Shown in pieces: positions 1 to 8,644 of a DNA stretch of 64,000 nt. A model generated the notes under the pieces. It had not been told where the DNA came from. It saw only the letters and a list, made by a program, of their open reading frames with translations, and did no database searches. The stretch spans positions 160,858 through 224,857 of the forward strand of contig DHMX01000014.1 in NCBI GenBank assembly GCA_002406015.1, given 5' to 3'. Position 1 is the first letter of the stretch. Every line of letters starts with the position of its first letter. This DNA comes from Lachnospiraceae bacterium UBA4631 (lineage in GTDB: Bacteria; Bacillota; Clostridia; Lachnospirales; Lachnospiraceae). The position numbers and the translations under genes are program-made.

Positions 1-1
1 T

Positions 2-574
2 GTCATAATCGGCAAGCCGTTTGGAAACAAACCGGCAGAGGAACCGGTACAGGATGTAAAGACGGATACAGAAGAGAATCTCGGATACACTCCATTTGAA
101 CGAAATATGTATCCGGAGGTTAATATGTTTGTGGAAAGCTATCTGAATGCCATTACCTCAGAGGACTTGAATGTGTTAAGTACGATGGTGGTGGATTCCA
201 CACCGTATAGCGTCGAATGGCTGCAACAGAGAAAGCAGTTTGTAGTGAGCTATTCCAATATAGACTGTTATACGAAGCCCGGACTGACAGAAGGCTCCTA
301 TGTAGTGTATGCAGTTGTAAATACCCAGATTCCGGAGGTAGAAGTACAGCCGTTAAGCATGCATCAGTTTTATTTGATTCCAAATGAATACGGTGGATTT
401 TTACTGGATAATACAGTCGCAACCAATCCGGATATTCAGGCATATTTAACACAGGTTGAGCAGGATGAGGATGTAATTGCACTATATGAGAGTGTAAACC
501 AGAATAATCGGGAATCCGCAGCACAGGATGAAGCATTACGGGCATTCTATGAGAGAATCGGACAAACACAATAA
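2..574 (+). CDS. Hypothetical protein, C-terminal part (5' end outside window)
   Basis: The reading frame is open from the first bases of the window, so this is the last 190 residues of a longer protein. The first in-frame ATG at 107 is inside the frame and need not be the start. The opening residues are hydrophilic and rich in Pro and Glu, like a linker. They lead into a compact domain with the pattern FVESYLNAI-x-SEDLNVL, which resembles the NTF2-like domains of Clostridial zinc-ribbon or TcaA-like membrane proteins. That resemblance is weak and I assign no function. The C-terminal 40 residues are acidic and Gln-rich and look helical. A hairpin follows at 582-603. The N-terminal part, which would identify it, is missing. 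Confidence 0.75.
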   Translation, partial: VIIGKPFGNKPAEEPVQDVKTDTEENLGYTPFERNMYPEVNMFVESYLNAITSEDLNVLSTMVVDSTPYSVEWLQQRKQFVVSYSNIDCYTKPGLTEGSYVVYAVVNTQIPEVEVQPLSMHQFYLIPNEYGGFLLDNTVATNPDIQAYLTQVEQDEDVIALYESVNQNNRESAAQDEALRAFYERIGQTQ

Positions 575-581
575 GGATTAG

Positions 582-603
582 GAGACGGGCAGCTTCCCGT
601 CTC
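582..603 (+). terminator. Hairpin between the first gene and rluF
   Basis: A perfect 8-bp inverted repeat, GAGACGGG then CCCGTCTC, with a 6-nt loop (CAGCTT). It starts 8 nt after the upstream stop codon. What follows is only ATTG, not a run of T, so it could be a weak terminator or an mRNA-end stabilising hairpin rather than a strong intrinsic terminator. Confidence 0.5.
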
Positions 604-612
604 ATTGTGCAT

Positions 613-1353
613 ATGGAAAAGAAGATGGAACAATCAAATAAGCAGACAGAACTAACAGAAATTCGAATTAATAAGTATTTAAGTGAAGCCGGAGTCTGTT
701 CCAGAAGAAAGGCAGATGAATATATCGAGCAGGGACGGGTCACGATTCATGGGATTCCGGTGGAAAAGGGAGCCTGTGTACCGGTGGATGCATCGGTGGA
801 GGTGGATGGTGTTACGGTATGTCTGAAAAGACAACGGGTAACGCTTGCGTTTTATAAGCCGAGAGGTCTGGTGTGTTCCAGAAACGGACAAGGCTCTAAG
901 ACGGTGGCAGATTATTTACAGTATCCGGTTCCGCTTTATTATGTGGGACGGTTAGATAAGGAATCCGAGGGCTTACTGTTAATGACAAATGACGGAGATT
1001 TGGCAAATGCCATCAGTAAGGCGAGAAACGGGCATGAAAAGGAATATGAGGTGACGGTAAATCGTCCGGTTACAAAGGCATTTATCCGACGGATGGCACA
1101 GGGCGTTCCGATTCTGGATACGGTTACACAGCCATGTAACATATGGCAGACCGGAGAACGGGAGTTCACAATCGTTTTGAAACAGGGATTGAACCGGCAG
1201 ATTCGACGTATGTGTGAAGCCTGCGGGTATCATGTAAGACGGTTAAAGCGGGTCCGGGTGATGAATATTACCTTAGGTGAATTAAAGACAGGTGAATTTC
1301 GGGAATTACAGCCGGAGGAAGAAGAACAATTACGTCAATTGTGCCGGTTATAA
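613..1353 (+). CDS. rluF: 23S rRNA pseudouridine synthase, RluF-like
   Basis: RsuA/RluB/RluF-family pseudouridine synthase, converting a uridine in 23S rRNA to pseudouridine. An S4 RNA-binding domain comes first (INKYLSEAGVCSRRKADEYI). The catalytic core follows with GRLDKESEGLLLMTNDGDL, where the Asp in GRLD is the nucleophile. The stretch HEKEYEVTVNRPVTKAFIRR through GVPILDTVT and the ending QGLNRQIRRMCE are closer to what I remember of E. coli RluF (U2604) than RluB. Length (246-248 aa) is short for the family, with no C-terminal extension. The start is uncertain: GTG 607, ATG 613 and ATG 625 are in frame and none has a good ribosome binding site. ligA follows after 30 nt. Confidence 0.85.
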   Translation: MEKKMEQSNKQTELTEIRINKYLSEAGVCSRRKADEYIEQGRVTIHGIPVEKGACVPVDASVEVDGVTVCLKRQRVTLAFYKPRGLVCSRNGQGSKTVADYLQYPVPLYYVGRLDKESEGLLLMTNDGDLANAISKARNGHEKEYEVTVNRPVTKAFIRRMAQGVPILDTVTQPCNIWQTGEREFTIVLKQGLNRQIRRMCEACGYHVRRLKRVRVMNITLGELKTGEFRELQPEEEEQLRQLCRL

Positions 1354-1383
1354 AGGGCTTCACAAGAAAAGAAAGAGGTTATC

Positions 1384-3339
1384 ATGGGACAGTTAGAGCG
1401 AATGAAAGAATTAGTGGCATTGCTGAATCAGGCAGGCAGGGCTTACTATCAGGAAGATAGAGAGATTATGAGTAACCGGGAGTATGATGCATTATATGAT
1501 GAACTCTCGGAGCTAGAGAAGAATACCGGGATTGTGCTTTCCGGCAGTCCGACCATTCATGTCGGTTACGAGGTTGTAAGTGAGCTGGAAAAGGAAGTGC
1601 ATAGTTCCCCTATGCTCTCGCTGGATAAGACAAAGGATGTAGAAGCATTAGCGGCATGGCTAGGAAATCAAAAGGGACTGCTTTCCTGGAAGATGGATGG
1701 ACTGACCGTTGTTTTGACCTATCGGGAAGGTGAATTAATAAAGGCAGTTACCAGAGGAAACGGTGAGGTAGGGGAAGTAATTACGAATAATGCCAGAACT
1801 TTCCGGAATATTCCCGGACGGATTCCGTATCAGGGAGAACTGGTAATACGGGGAGAAGCCGTTATTAAATATTCTGATTTTGAACGGATAAACGCAGAGC
1901 TTGAGGATGTGGATGCCAAATACAAAAATCCGAGAAATCTGTGCAGCGGAACGGTACGTCAGTTAAACAGTGAGATTACGGCAAACAGAAATGTATATTT
2001 CTTTGCATTTAACCTGGTTGAGGTAGCGGATGTGGATTTTCATAATTCCATGCAGGAGCGGTTTCAATTCCTTTCGGATTTGGGCTTTGAGGTAGTGGAA
2101 TACCGGATGGTAACGCAGGAAACCATTCGGCAGGCGGTACAGGAGTTTGCCGGACGGATTCAGAAGAATGATTTTCCTTCGGACGGATTGGTTTTGCTGT
2201 ATGATGATATTGCATACGGAAAGAGTCTGGGAACCACTGCAAAATTTCCGCGGGATTCCATTGCATTTAAATGGGCGGATGAACTGGCGACTACGCATTT
2301 ACTGGATATTGAATGGAGTCCGTCCAGAACCGGACTGATTAATCCGGTAGCGGTATTTGAACCGGTAGAGCTGGAGGGAACCACCGTCAGCCGGGCGAGT
2401 ATGCATAATATCAGTATACTGGAAAGCTATCAGATGGGAAAAGGAGACGAGATTACCGTCTTTAAGGCGAACATGATTATTCCGCAGGTAGCTGAGAACC
2501 TGACGCGGAGCGGTACGATTCAGGTGCCGGTACATTGTCCTGCCTGTGGAGCACCAACCGAAATCCGGCAGGTAAATGATGTAAAGTCATTATATTGTAC
2601 AAATGAATACTGTAGTGCCAAAAAGGTAAAGCTGTTCAGTCACTTTGTTTCTAGAAATGCCATGAATATAGATGGAATGTCGGAGGCTACCATTCAAAGG
2701 TTTCTGGATGAAGGATTTTTGGAGGATTTGTATGATTTATACCGGTTAGAGCCATACAGGATGCAGATAGTTGTGCTGGAAGGCTATGGAGAGAAATCCT
2801 ATGAGAATCTGCAAAAGTCCATTAACGCATCCAGAGAGACCACCTTACCACAATTCCTGTACGGTCTTGGAATTATGAACATCGGAGTGGCAACCGCTAA
2901 GATGATTTGTAAACATTTTAAGAACCAAATTGATGCGGTACAGAATGCATCGGTAGAGGAGCTTCTTGAGATAGAGGGTATCGGACAGGTAATTGCAGAA
3001 TCCTATGTGGCATATTTTGAAAATGAGGATAACCGCCACCGGATAAGTGAATTACGAAAGGAAATCCATTTCAAGCAGGAACATACAGAAGAACAGGAGC
3101 AGATATTTGCGGGCTTGAATTTTGTGGTGACCGGCAGCGTTACGCAGTTTGATAACCGGGATGCGGTAAAGGCAGTGATTGAGTCGCGGGGCGGTAAGGT
3201 AACAGGTTCGGTTACGTCTAAGACCAATTATCTGATTAACAATGATATAACATCGAATTCCTCGAAGAATCAGAAGGCAAAGGAGCTTGGAATCCCGATT
3301 ATTTCCGAGCAGGAATTTATAGCAATGCTGGAAGCGTAG
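1384..3339 (+). CDS. ligA: NAD-dependent DNA ligase LigA
   Basis: Seals nicks in DNA using NAD+, in replication and repair. The domain order is complete: an N-terminal Ia domain, the adenylation domain with the AMP-accepting lysine in WKMDG (K103), the OB fold, a four-cysteine zinc finger (CPAC then CTNEYC, around residues 390-415), helix-hairpin-helix repeats (IEGIGQVIAESY) and a C-terminal BRCT domain (GLNFVVTGSV, about residues 575-651). At 651 aa it is slightly shorter than typical 660-670 aa enzymes. KMDG replaces the more common K(I/V/L)DG. The start has AAGAGG seven nt upstream. Lachnospiraceae genomes may carry a second ligA, which cannot be judged here. Confidence 0.95.
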   Translation: MGQLERMKELVALLNQAGRAYYQEDREIMSNREYDALYDELSELEKNTGIVLSGSPTIHVGYEVVSELEKEVHSSPMLSLDKTKDVEALAAWLGNQKGLLSWKMDGLTVVLTYREGELIKAVTRGNGEVGEVITNNARTFRNIPGRIPYQGELVIRGEAVIKYSDFERINAELEDVDAKYKNPRNLCSGTVRQLNSEITANRNVYFFAFNLVEVADVDFHNSMQERFQFLSDLGFEVVEYRMVTQETIRQAVQEFAGRIQKNDFPSDGLVLLYDDIAYGKSLGTTAKFPRDSIAFKWADELATTHLLDIEWSPSRTGLINPVAVFEPVELEGTTVSRASMHNISILESYQMGKGDEITVFKANMIIPQVAENLTRSGTIQVPVHCPACGAPTEIRQVNDVKSLYCTNEYCSAKKVKLFSHFVSRNAMNIDGMSEATIQRFLDEGFLEDLYDLYRLEPYRMQIVVLEGYGEKSYENLQKSINASRETTLPQFLYGLGIMNIGVATAKMICKHFKNQIDAVQNASVEELLEIEGIGQVIAESYVAYFENEDNRHRISELRKEIHFKQEHTEEQEQIFAGLNFVVTGSVTQFDNRDAVKAVIESRGGKVTGSVTSKTNYLINNDITSNSSKNQKAKELGIPIISEQEFIAMLEA

Positions 3340-3397
3340 GAGATAGATATACAGTTATAAACCGTATGCAGAAATAGTAAGAAAGAAGGAACATGAA

Positions 3398-4306
3398 ATG
3401 CCAATTCGAATAGCAAATGATTTACCGGTAAAAAAGATACTGGAAGCAGAAAATATATTTGTGATGGATGAAGACCGGGCAATGACACAGGATATACGAC
3501 CATTGTCTATTCTGATTCTGAATCTGATGCCGTTAAAGGAGGATACAGAGCTTCAGTTAATGCGAAGCCTGTCCAATACACCGTTACAGGTAAATATTAC
3601 CTTGATTCGGACAGATTCCTATGAAGCAAAGCATGTTGCAAAGAATCATATGGAACGCTTCTATACAACCTTTGAAGAAATTAAAGATAAGAAGTATGAC
3701 GGCTTGATTATTACAGGTGCTCCGGTAGAGCAGATGGAATTTGAACAGGTGGAATACTGGAAGGAGTTAACTGAGATTATGGATTGGTCCGAGCGGAATG
3801 TAACCTCTACGCTGCATATCTGCTGGGGAGCACAGGCGGGGCTTTACTATCGGTACGGAATCCCGAAGATTCAGCTTTCGGAAAAGATTTCAGGAGTATT
3901 TAAGCATTATACCTTCCATAAGAAGACACCGTTGGTTCGGGGCTTTGATGATTCCTTTCTGGTGCCGCAGTCCAGATATACCGGTGTCCGCAGGGAGGAC
4001 ATTCAGGCAAATGAACATCTGGAAATCGTAGCGGATTCCGAGGAAACCGGACCGTATTTGATAATCGGAGATGGCGGTAAGAATATATTCGTGACAGGGC
4101 ATCCGGAATATGATACGGTTACACTGGATTTGGAATATAAGCGGGATGTTGGACGCGGACTTAATCCGCATATACCGGTTAATTATTATCCGGATAATGA
4201 CCCGCAGCAGGCACCGGTTAAGTCCTGGCGGTGTCATGCCAATACCTTATATACAAATTGGCTGAATTATTATGTATATCAGAATACACCATATGATTGG
4301 TCGTAA
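3398..4306 (+). CDS. metA: Homoserine O-acetyltransferase, MetA family
   Basis: First committed step of methionine synthesis: acylates the hydroxyl of L-homoserine. The MetA family (class I glutamine amidotransferase-like fold) is shown by NLMPLKEDTELQLMR, ITGAPVE and HICWGAQAGLYY, where C142 is the acyl-carrying cysteine. Residue 111 is Glu (ITGAPVE). In characterised MetA proteins, Glu at 111 goes with acetyl-CoA and Gly with succinyl-CoA. I therefore infer an acetyltransferase despite the frequent 'succinyltransferase' label. Length (302 aa) is normal. GAAGGA lies seven nt before the ATG. No SAM riboswitch or T-box was seen in the 58-nt gap after ligA, so it is probably co-transcribed with ligA. 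Confidence 0.93.
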   Translation: MPIRIANDLPVKKILEAENIFVMDEDRAMTQDIRPLSILILNLMPLKEDTELQLMRSLSNTPLQVNITLIRTDSYEAKHVAKNHMERFYTTFEEIKDKKYDGLIITGAPVEQMEFEQVEYWKELTEIMDWSERNVTSTLHICWGAQAGLYYRYGIPKIQLSEKISGVFKHYTFHKKTPLVRGFDDSFLVPQSRYTGVRREDIQANEHLEIVADSEETGPYLIIGDGGKNIFVTGHPEYDTVTLDLEYKRDVGRGLNPHIPVNYYPDNDPQQAPVKSWRCHANTLYTNWLNYYVYQNTPYDWS

Positions 4307-4344
4307 TATAAGAGAAAGAAAACAGCAGATAAAGGAGAATGGCT

Positions 4345-4869
4345 ATGAAAAAATTAGAGGATTATGTAGTTACCATTCCGGATTTTCCGGAGCCGGGCAT
4401 TATGTTCCGGGATGTGACAAGTGTGATTCAGGATGCGGACGGCTTACAACTGGCAATTGACAGCTTACAGTCTCTTTTGGAGGGTGTGGATTTTGATGTG
4501 CTGGTGGGTGCAGAGTCCAGAGGCTTTATATTCGGAATGCCGATTGCATATAATATGCATAAGCCGTTTGTTCTGGTTCGGAAGAAGGGTAAGCTTCCAA
4601 GAGAGACCGTATCTAAGGAGTATGCACTGGAATACGGAACTGCGGTTATAGAAATGCATAAGGATGCGATTAAGCCGGGGCAGAAGGTAGTTCTGGTAGA
4701 TGATTTGATAGCAACCGGCGGAACAATGAAGGCGGCAGCAGAGCTTGTGGAAGAGCTGGGCGGAGAAGTCGTAAAGGTTATATTTTTGATGGAGCTGGCA
4801 GGCTTAAAGGGAAGAGATGCCCTGAAAGGCTATGATGTTGCTTCAGTGATTCGTTATGAAGGAAAATAA
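4345..4869 (+). CDS. apt: Adenine phosphoribosyltransferase
   Basis: Salvages adenine: adenine plus PRPP gives AMP and pyrophosphate, in the cytoplasm. The PRPP-binding motif VVLVDDLIATGGTM is intact, and DFPEPGIMFRDVT and AESRGFIFG near the N-terminus are typical of Apt. I place the start at ATG 4345 (174 aa, MKKLEDYV). GGAG at 4334-4337 is 7 nt from it, whereas the in-frame ATG 4339 is only one base from that ribosome binding site. aroC starts 40 nt downstream, so they are probably in one transcript. Confidence 0.95.
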   Translation: MKKLEDYVVTIPDFPEPGIMFRDVTSVIQDADGLQLAIDSLQSLLEGVDFDVLVGAESRGFIFGMPIAYNMHKPFVLVRKKGKLPRETVSKEYALEYGTAVIEMHKDAIKPGQKVVLVDDLIATGGTMKAAAELVEELGGEVVKVIFLMELAGLKGRDALKGYDVASVIRYEGK

Positions 4870-4909
4870 TTGACAGAGCGGAAGGAAAAGACAGGCAGGA
4901 GGAACGGAT

Positions 4910-6031
4910 ATGGCAGGTTCGGTATATGGCAAATTATTTCGGGTGACAACATGGGGAGAATCGCATGGTGCAGGGCTTGGCGTTGTAGTGGACGGATGCC
5001 CGGCAGGACTGGAATTGTCCGAAGCGGATATTCAGACCTATTTGAACCGGAGAAAGCCGGGACAGTCAAAATATACAACACCGAGAAAAGAAGCAGATGC
5101 GGTGGAGATTATGTCGGGAATCTTTGAAGGAAAAACCACCGGAACTCCGATTTCTATGATTGTTAAGAATCAGACCCAACGTTCTGCGGATTATAGTGAG
5201 ATTGCAGGCTATTACAGACCAGGACATGCCGATTATACCTTGGATGAAAAATATGGCTTTCGGGATTACCGGGGCGGAGGAAGGTCATCCGGACGGGAAA
5301 CCATCGGAAGGGTTGCTGCGGGAGCAATTGCTGCAAAGATATTGCGAAGCTTAGGTATAAAGCTGGTTACTTATACGAAGTCGATTGGTCCGGTCTGCAT
5401 TAATTATCAGAATTACGATGAAGCAGAGCTGTGGAAGAATGCTTTATATATGCCGGATGCACAGGCGGCAGAGCAGGCAGCCTTGTATCTGGAGGATAAG
5501 ATGCGGGAGCATGATTCGGTCGGTGGTATCGTTGAATGTGTAGTGACCGGGATGCCTGCCGGTATCGGGGAACCGGTATTTGATAAGCTGGATGCTGATT
5601 TGGCAAAGGCATTGGTATCCATTGGTGCGGTAAAGGCATTTGAAATCGGAGATGGCATGGAGGCAGCACAGGCAATCGGGTCTGTGAATAATGATGCCTT
5701 TTATATGCAGGACGGACAGGTAAAAAAGAAAAGCAATCATGCAGGCGGAACCTTAGGTGGTATCAGTGACGGAAGTCCGATTGTTGTGCGGGCTGCCTTT
5801 AAACCGACACCGTCGATTCTTCGGGAGCAGAATACCGTCAATCGCTCCGGGGAGGATATTACCGTATCGATTAAAGGCAGACATGACCCTGTGATTGTAC
5901 CGCGTGCGGTAGTGGTGGTAGAGTCCATGGTTGCATTGACACTGGTGGATGGAATATTTGAAAATATGAGTGCCAGAATGGACCGGATTTGCAAATTTTA
6001 TAACCGGTCTTTTACACCGGATGACAAATAG
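4910..6031 (+). CDS. aroC: Chorismate synthase
   Basis: Last step of the shikimate pathway: 5-enolpyruvylshikimate-3-phosphate to chorismate, needing reduced FMN. The N-terminus GKLFRVTTWGESHG and the internal DYRGGGRSSGRETIGRVAAGAIA are family signatures. The C-terminal RHDPVIVPRAVVVVESM contains the conserved Arg-His-Asp. Length (373 aa) is typical. A good ribosome binding site (AGGAGGA) precedes the ATG. No flavin reductase domain is fused, so it is the bacterial monofunctional type. The DAHP synthase at 24371 feeds the same pathway from the other end. Confidence 0.96.
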   Translation: MAGSVYGKLFRVTTWGESHGAGLGVVVDGCPAGLELSEADIQTYLNRRKPGQSKYTTPRKEADAVEIMSGIFEGKTTGTPISMIVKNQTQRSADYSEIAGYYRPGHADYTLDEKYGFRDYRGGGRSSGRETIGRVAAGAIAAKILRSLGIKLVTYTKSIGPVCINYQNYDEAELWKNALYMPDAQAAEQAALYLEDKMREHDSVGGIVECVVTGMPAGIGEPVFDKLDADLAKALVSIGAVKAFEIGDGMEAAQAIGSVNNDAFYMQDGQVKKKSNHAGGTLGGISDGSPIVVRAAFKPTPSILREQNTVNRSGEDITVSIKGRHDPVIVPRAVVVVESMVALTLVDGIFENMSARMDRICKFYNRSFTPDDK

Positions 6032-6066
6032 GAGATAAACGGAAAATAAATAGAAGGATTTTCAGG

Positions 6067-6095
6067 TTTACAAATACGGTAATGTATGGTATTAT
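6067..6095 (+). promoter_or_regulatory. Sigma-A type promoter for rpsO
   Basis: -35 TTTACA (6067-6072), a 17-nt spacer and -10 TATTAT (6090-6095). It lies in the 155-nt gap between aroC and rpsO, so rpsO has its own start site in addition to any read-through. Confidence 0.65.
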
Positions 6096-6099
6096 GACA

Positions 6100-6176
6100 A
6101 CGTTGTGATGTAGCCAACGCTCGGGTATCGGACACTCCGACCGTATCTTAGTGTAGGCTGTATAATAAAAAAGGAG
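6100..6176 (+). promoter_or_regulatory. Structured rpsO leader, candidate S15 autoregulatory site
   Basis: The transcribed leader before rpsO contains a hairpin TCGGA-CAC-TCCGA flanked by segments able to pair (TAGCC near 6111 with GGCTG near 6156), giving a possible multi-helix junction. S15 proteins in several bacterial groups repress their own mRNA by binding such junctions that mimic 16S rRNA. The role here is inferred from position and fold, not from a recognised consensus. Confidence 0.4.
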
Positions 6177-6186
6177 GAACAAACAC

Positions 6187-6453
6187 ATGATTACAACAGC
6201 ACAGAAAGCAGAAATTATCAAAGAGTATGGTCGTTCAGAGGGTGATACCGGTTCACCGGAGGTGCAGGTTGCATTATTAACTGCACGTATCAACGATTTA
6301 ACTGAGCATTTTAAGGCAAATCCACATGACCATCATTCCAGAAGAGGTCTGTTAAAGATGGTAGGTCAGAGAAGAAATTTATTGGCTTACTTAAAGAAAA
6401 AGGATATTAATCGTTACAGAACCTTGATTGAGAAGTTAGGCTTAAGAAAGTAA
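6187..6453 (+). CDS. rpsO: 30S ribosomal protein S15
   Basis: Small-subunit protein that binds the central domain of 16S rRNA early in assembly. The 88-residue sequence is complete and typical: GDTGSPEVQVALLTARIN, then HHSRRGLLKMVGQRRNLLAYLK and a basic C-terminus. AAAGGAGG precedes the ATG. It has its own promoter and leader and ends in a strong terminator at 6463-6506, so it is probably a single-gene unit. In many genomes rpsO stands next to pnp. Here pnp is 2.3 kb downstream, with two opposite-strand genes in between. Confidence 0.97.
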   Translation: MITTAQKAEIIKEYGRSEGDTGSPEVQVALLTARINDLTEHFKANPHDHHSRRGLLKMVGQRRNLLAYLKKKDINRYRTLIEKLGLRK

Positions 6454-6462
6454 TTAAGATAA

Positions 6463-6506
6463 AGAACCATCCGGACAGGAGTTTCCTGCTCGGATGGTTC
6501 TTTTTT
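6463..6506 (+). terminator. Intrinsic terminator after rpsO
   Basis: An 11-bp stem (AGAACCATCCG with CGGATGGTTCT) carries an inner AGGA/TCCT pairing and is followed by six T. It lies between convergent genes, so it may also stop transcripts of the opposite-strand ubiB-like gene. Confidence 0.88.
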
Positions 6507-6567
6507 GAAATGGTTCATTTTGAAATGATTTGATTTCTTCAATGGCTCGTTCTATTTGTTCCATGCA

Positions 6568-8157
6568 TTATTTTTTTCTATGGTGGGAAACCACAATCAG
6601 TATGATTCCCAGAATAACGGCAGCAAGGTAGCCGAGAAAGCCGAGTGTCGGAATCCCTAATGTTTTTGGCTGCATATCGGTGGTACAGATAAGACTGGAA
6701 GCCAGCAAAAGTGCGGCTGTGATAATGCAGACAATTAACCGGTTCATAATTCGGTTAAACTGCTCCATAAGGGACTTCGAGCTTGCAAGGTCTAAATTAA
6801 TCCGGGTCTGCCCGCGAAGCGTCATATTTAATAGGTCTGTAGTCAGTCCCGGAATATCCAGTGCCTTTTCCGCAGAAACATATATTGATTGGGCGGCACG
6901 CTCCAGTTCTTTTTTTACATCATGGTTTAACCGCATTTCATTCATGACATGCTGTTTTGCGACTTGAACGGCATTGATGTCGGGAGAAAGAGAGGCTAAA
7001 ACACCCTCAATAGTCAGAAGCCCTCTTGCCAGCATGGAAATGCCGGGCGGCAGGACAATGTGGTTTTCATTTACCACCTGAATCACATCCTGCAAGAGCG
7101 TTCCGAGATTAATATCCCCCAAATCAATAGAGGTATAACGGTCTAAGAGCATATCAATATCCGAGTACAGGTGGGTGTAATCAAGCTCACCCTTCACTGC
7201 ACCCAATGCCATAATGGCACGTATGATTTCGTTGTTATCCTTTCGGACAACGGCTTTGACTGCATCTCTTAAAAGTGTACGGTCATGGGAGGAAAGGGTG
7301 CCAATCATACCCATATCAATCCATACGATTTTACCTTCCCGAATCATGATGTTTCCCTGATGCGGGTCCGCATGAAAGAAGCCGTCATCCAATACCTGTT
7401 TAATATAATTTTCCGTCAGTTTAGAGCCGATTTCATTAACATCATAGCCTCCCTCCTGTAACCGTTCATGGTCAGTAATGGAGAAGCCGTCAATAAATTC
7501 CATGGTTAGGACGCGGGAGGTGGTCAGGGCTTCTTCGATATGCGGGCAGGTAACATAGACAATATCCTTGTTGTTTTCTCGAAATTGCTGGGTATGATGA
7601 GCTTCTATCAGGAAGTCCAATTCCTGTTGGGAAACATTCCACAATTCCTCTAGCAGCATTTTGAAATCAACGGCACCGCCAACGCTTGGAGCGAATTTCA
7701 ACGGTTTAATTAATTTCCGCATAATAGAAATATCTTCCCGCATGGTTTCTGCCACATGAGGACGCTGCACCTTTACAACCACCCGCCGGCCATCCGGCAG
7801 GGTAGCGGCATGAACCTGTGCAATGGAGGCTGAACCGAGCGGCACCTCATCAAAGCTGGAAAAAAGCTCCTCAACAGGTCTGCCAAATTCGTATTCAATT
7901 ACCTCTGTAATTTCAGAAACAGGCAGGGGATTTGATTCCATACAAAGCTTTTCCAGCTCCGTACAATAAGCAGGGGGCAGAATGTCGGTACGCTTTGACA
8001 TAATCTGCCCCAGTTTTACGAAGGTGGGACCTAAATCCTCCAGAATCAGCCGGAAGGCTTCCGGAGATAAGCCATTCTTAACCAACTCGTACTTCTTAAT
8101 AATCTGTGTGATTTCTTGTAACCGCTTTTTGTTTTCACGCTGAATGATGTATGTCAT
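6568..8157 (-). CDS. ABC1/UbiB-family protein kinase-like protein
   Basis: UbiB/ADCK family: an atypical kinase-like fold, linked in other organisms to isoprenoid quinone synthesis and lipid handling. Family motifs are visible: GPTFVKLGQIMSKR (the KxGQ motif, about residues 45-60), GSASIAQVH, VKVQRP (ATP-binding lysine), FHADPHQGNIM and IDMGMIG (metal-binding Asp). Two hydrophobic segments at the extreme C-terminus (about residues 475-525) anchor it in the membrane. Length (529 aa) is usual. No quinone genes are nearby, so its substrate is unknown. It lies 2 nt downstream of the phasin-like gene and is surely co-transcribed with it. Anaerobic Clostridia often lack quinones, so a lipid role is more likely; that is inference. 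Confidence 0.9.
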   Translation of the reverse strand: MTYIIQRENKKRLQEITQIIKKYELVKNGLSPEAFRLILEDLGPTFVKLGQIMSKRTDILPPAYCTELEKLCMESNPLPVSEITEVIEYEFGRPVEELFSSFDEVPLGSASIAQVHAATLPDGRRVVVKVQRPHVAETMREDISIMRKLIKPLKFAPSVGGAVDFKMLLEELWNVSQQELDFLIEAHHTQQFRENNKDIVYVTCPHIEEALTTSRVLTMEFIDGFSITDHERLQEGGYDVNEIGSKLTENYIKQVLDDGFFHADPHQGNIMIREGKIVWIDMGMIGTLSSHDRTLLRDAVKAVVRKDNNEIIRAIMALGAVKGELDYTHLYSDIDMLLDRYTSIDLGDINLGTLLQDVIQVVNENHIVLPPGISMLARGLLTIEGVLASLSPDINAVQVAKQHVMNEMRLNHDVKKELERAAQSIYVSAEKALDIPGLTTDLLNMTLRGQTRINLDLASSKSLMEQFNRIMNRLIVCIITAALLLASSLICTTDMQPKTLGIPTLGFLGYLAAVILGIILIVVSHHRKK

Positions 8158-8159
8158 GG

Positions 8160-8495
8160 TTATAACTCCTGCTTATCCTTGCCTGCTTCTAATTCTTCCA
8201 GCTTTTTCCGGAACGCAGCCAGCTCCTCCGGAGAATATTGTTCCATTTGTGAGAGTACGGAATCTGCTTTTGGCGGCTGCTCCGGTTCCGTCCGGATGAC
8301 CTGCACCTGTACGTTATCCTTGATGGTTTCTTTTACCTTATGCTTAAGCTCCTCATTCAGAATCTTGCCCTGTTCTACCGTTAACTCGCCCTTTGTAACC
8401 AGCTCGTCGATAACTTCCTTGGATTTCTCGGCAGTAACAGCAACCGCACCGATGCCTGCTAACATTATTTTTTTCATATTGTCTGTCAATAACAT
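8160..8495 (-). CDS. Phasin-like small helical protein
   Basis: A 111-residue, strongly charged helical protein. After a short hydrophobic stretch (MLAGIGAVAVTA) comes EKSKEVIDELVTKGELTVEQGKILNEEL, the pattern of the PhaF/PhaI phasin-like family. The tail is rich in Pro, Glu and Lys (SPEELAAFRKKLEELE) and looks coiled. In other bacteria these proteins bind polyester granules or membrane surfaces, but in Clostridia the family often sits beside a UbiB-like gene, as here. The start is ATG 8495, not the longer frame at 8528, because AAAGGAGG lies 7 nt upstream of the former. The promoter is at 8545-8573. Function is unproven. Confidence 0.8.
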   Translation of the reverse strand: MLLTDNMKKIMLAGIGAVAVTAEKSKEVIDELVTKGELTVEQGKILNEELKHKVKETIKDNVQVQVIRTEPEQPPKADSVLSQMEQYSPEELAAFRKKLEELEAGKDKQEL

Positions 8496-8544
8496 ATAGA
8501 TTCCTCCTTTATAAAAGATAATCTGCATTTAATTGGTTAGTTAC

Positions 8545-8573
8545 ATTGTAAAACCCGGAATAATTGAAGTCAA
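8545..8573 (-). promoter_or_regulatory. Sigma-A type promoter for the phasin-like/ubiB-like pair
   Basis: On the - strand: -35 TTGACT (8573-8568), 17-nt spacer, -10 TACAAT (8550-8545). It is about 50 bp upstream of the ATG at 8495. The 290-bp gap 8496-8785 holds this promoter and, divergently, the pnp promoter and leader hairpin. Confidence 0.7.
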
Positions 8574-8644
8574 CCTATAAGAAGTGGCTGTCAAACGATT
8601 TATAAAAAGAAACGGAAAAAGGTAAAACAAAATCAGTTGCCTGC

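Noticed and set aside
153..743. Long reading frame on the - strand across the first gene and rluF
   Set aside because: Antisense to real genes, no ribosome binding site, and Leu/Ser/His-rich composition typical of a shadow frame.
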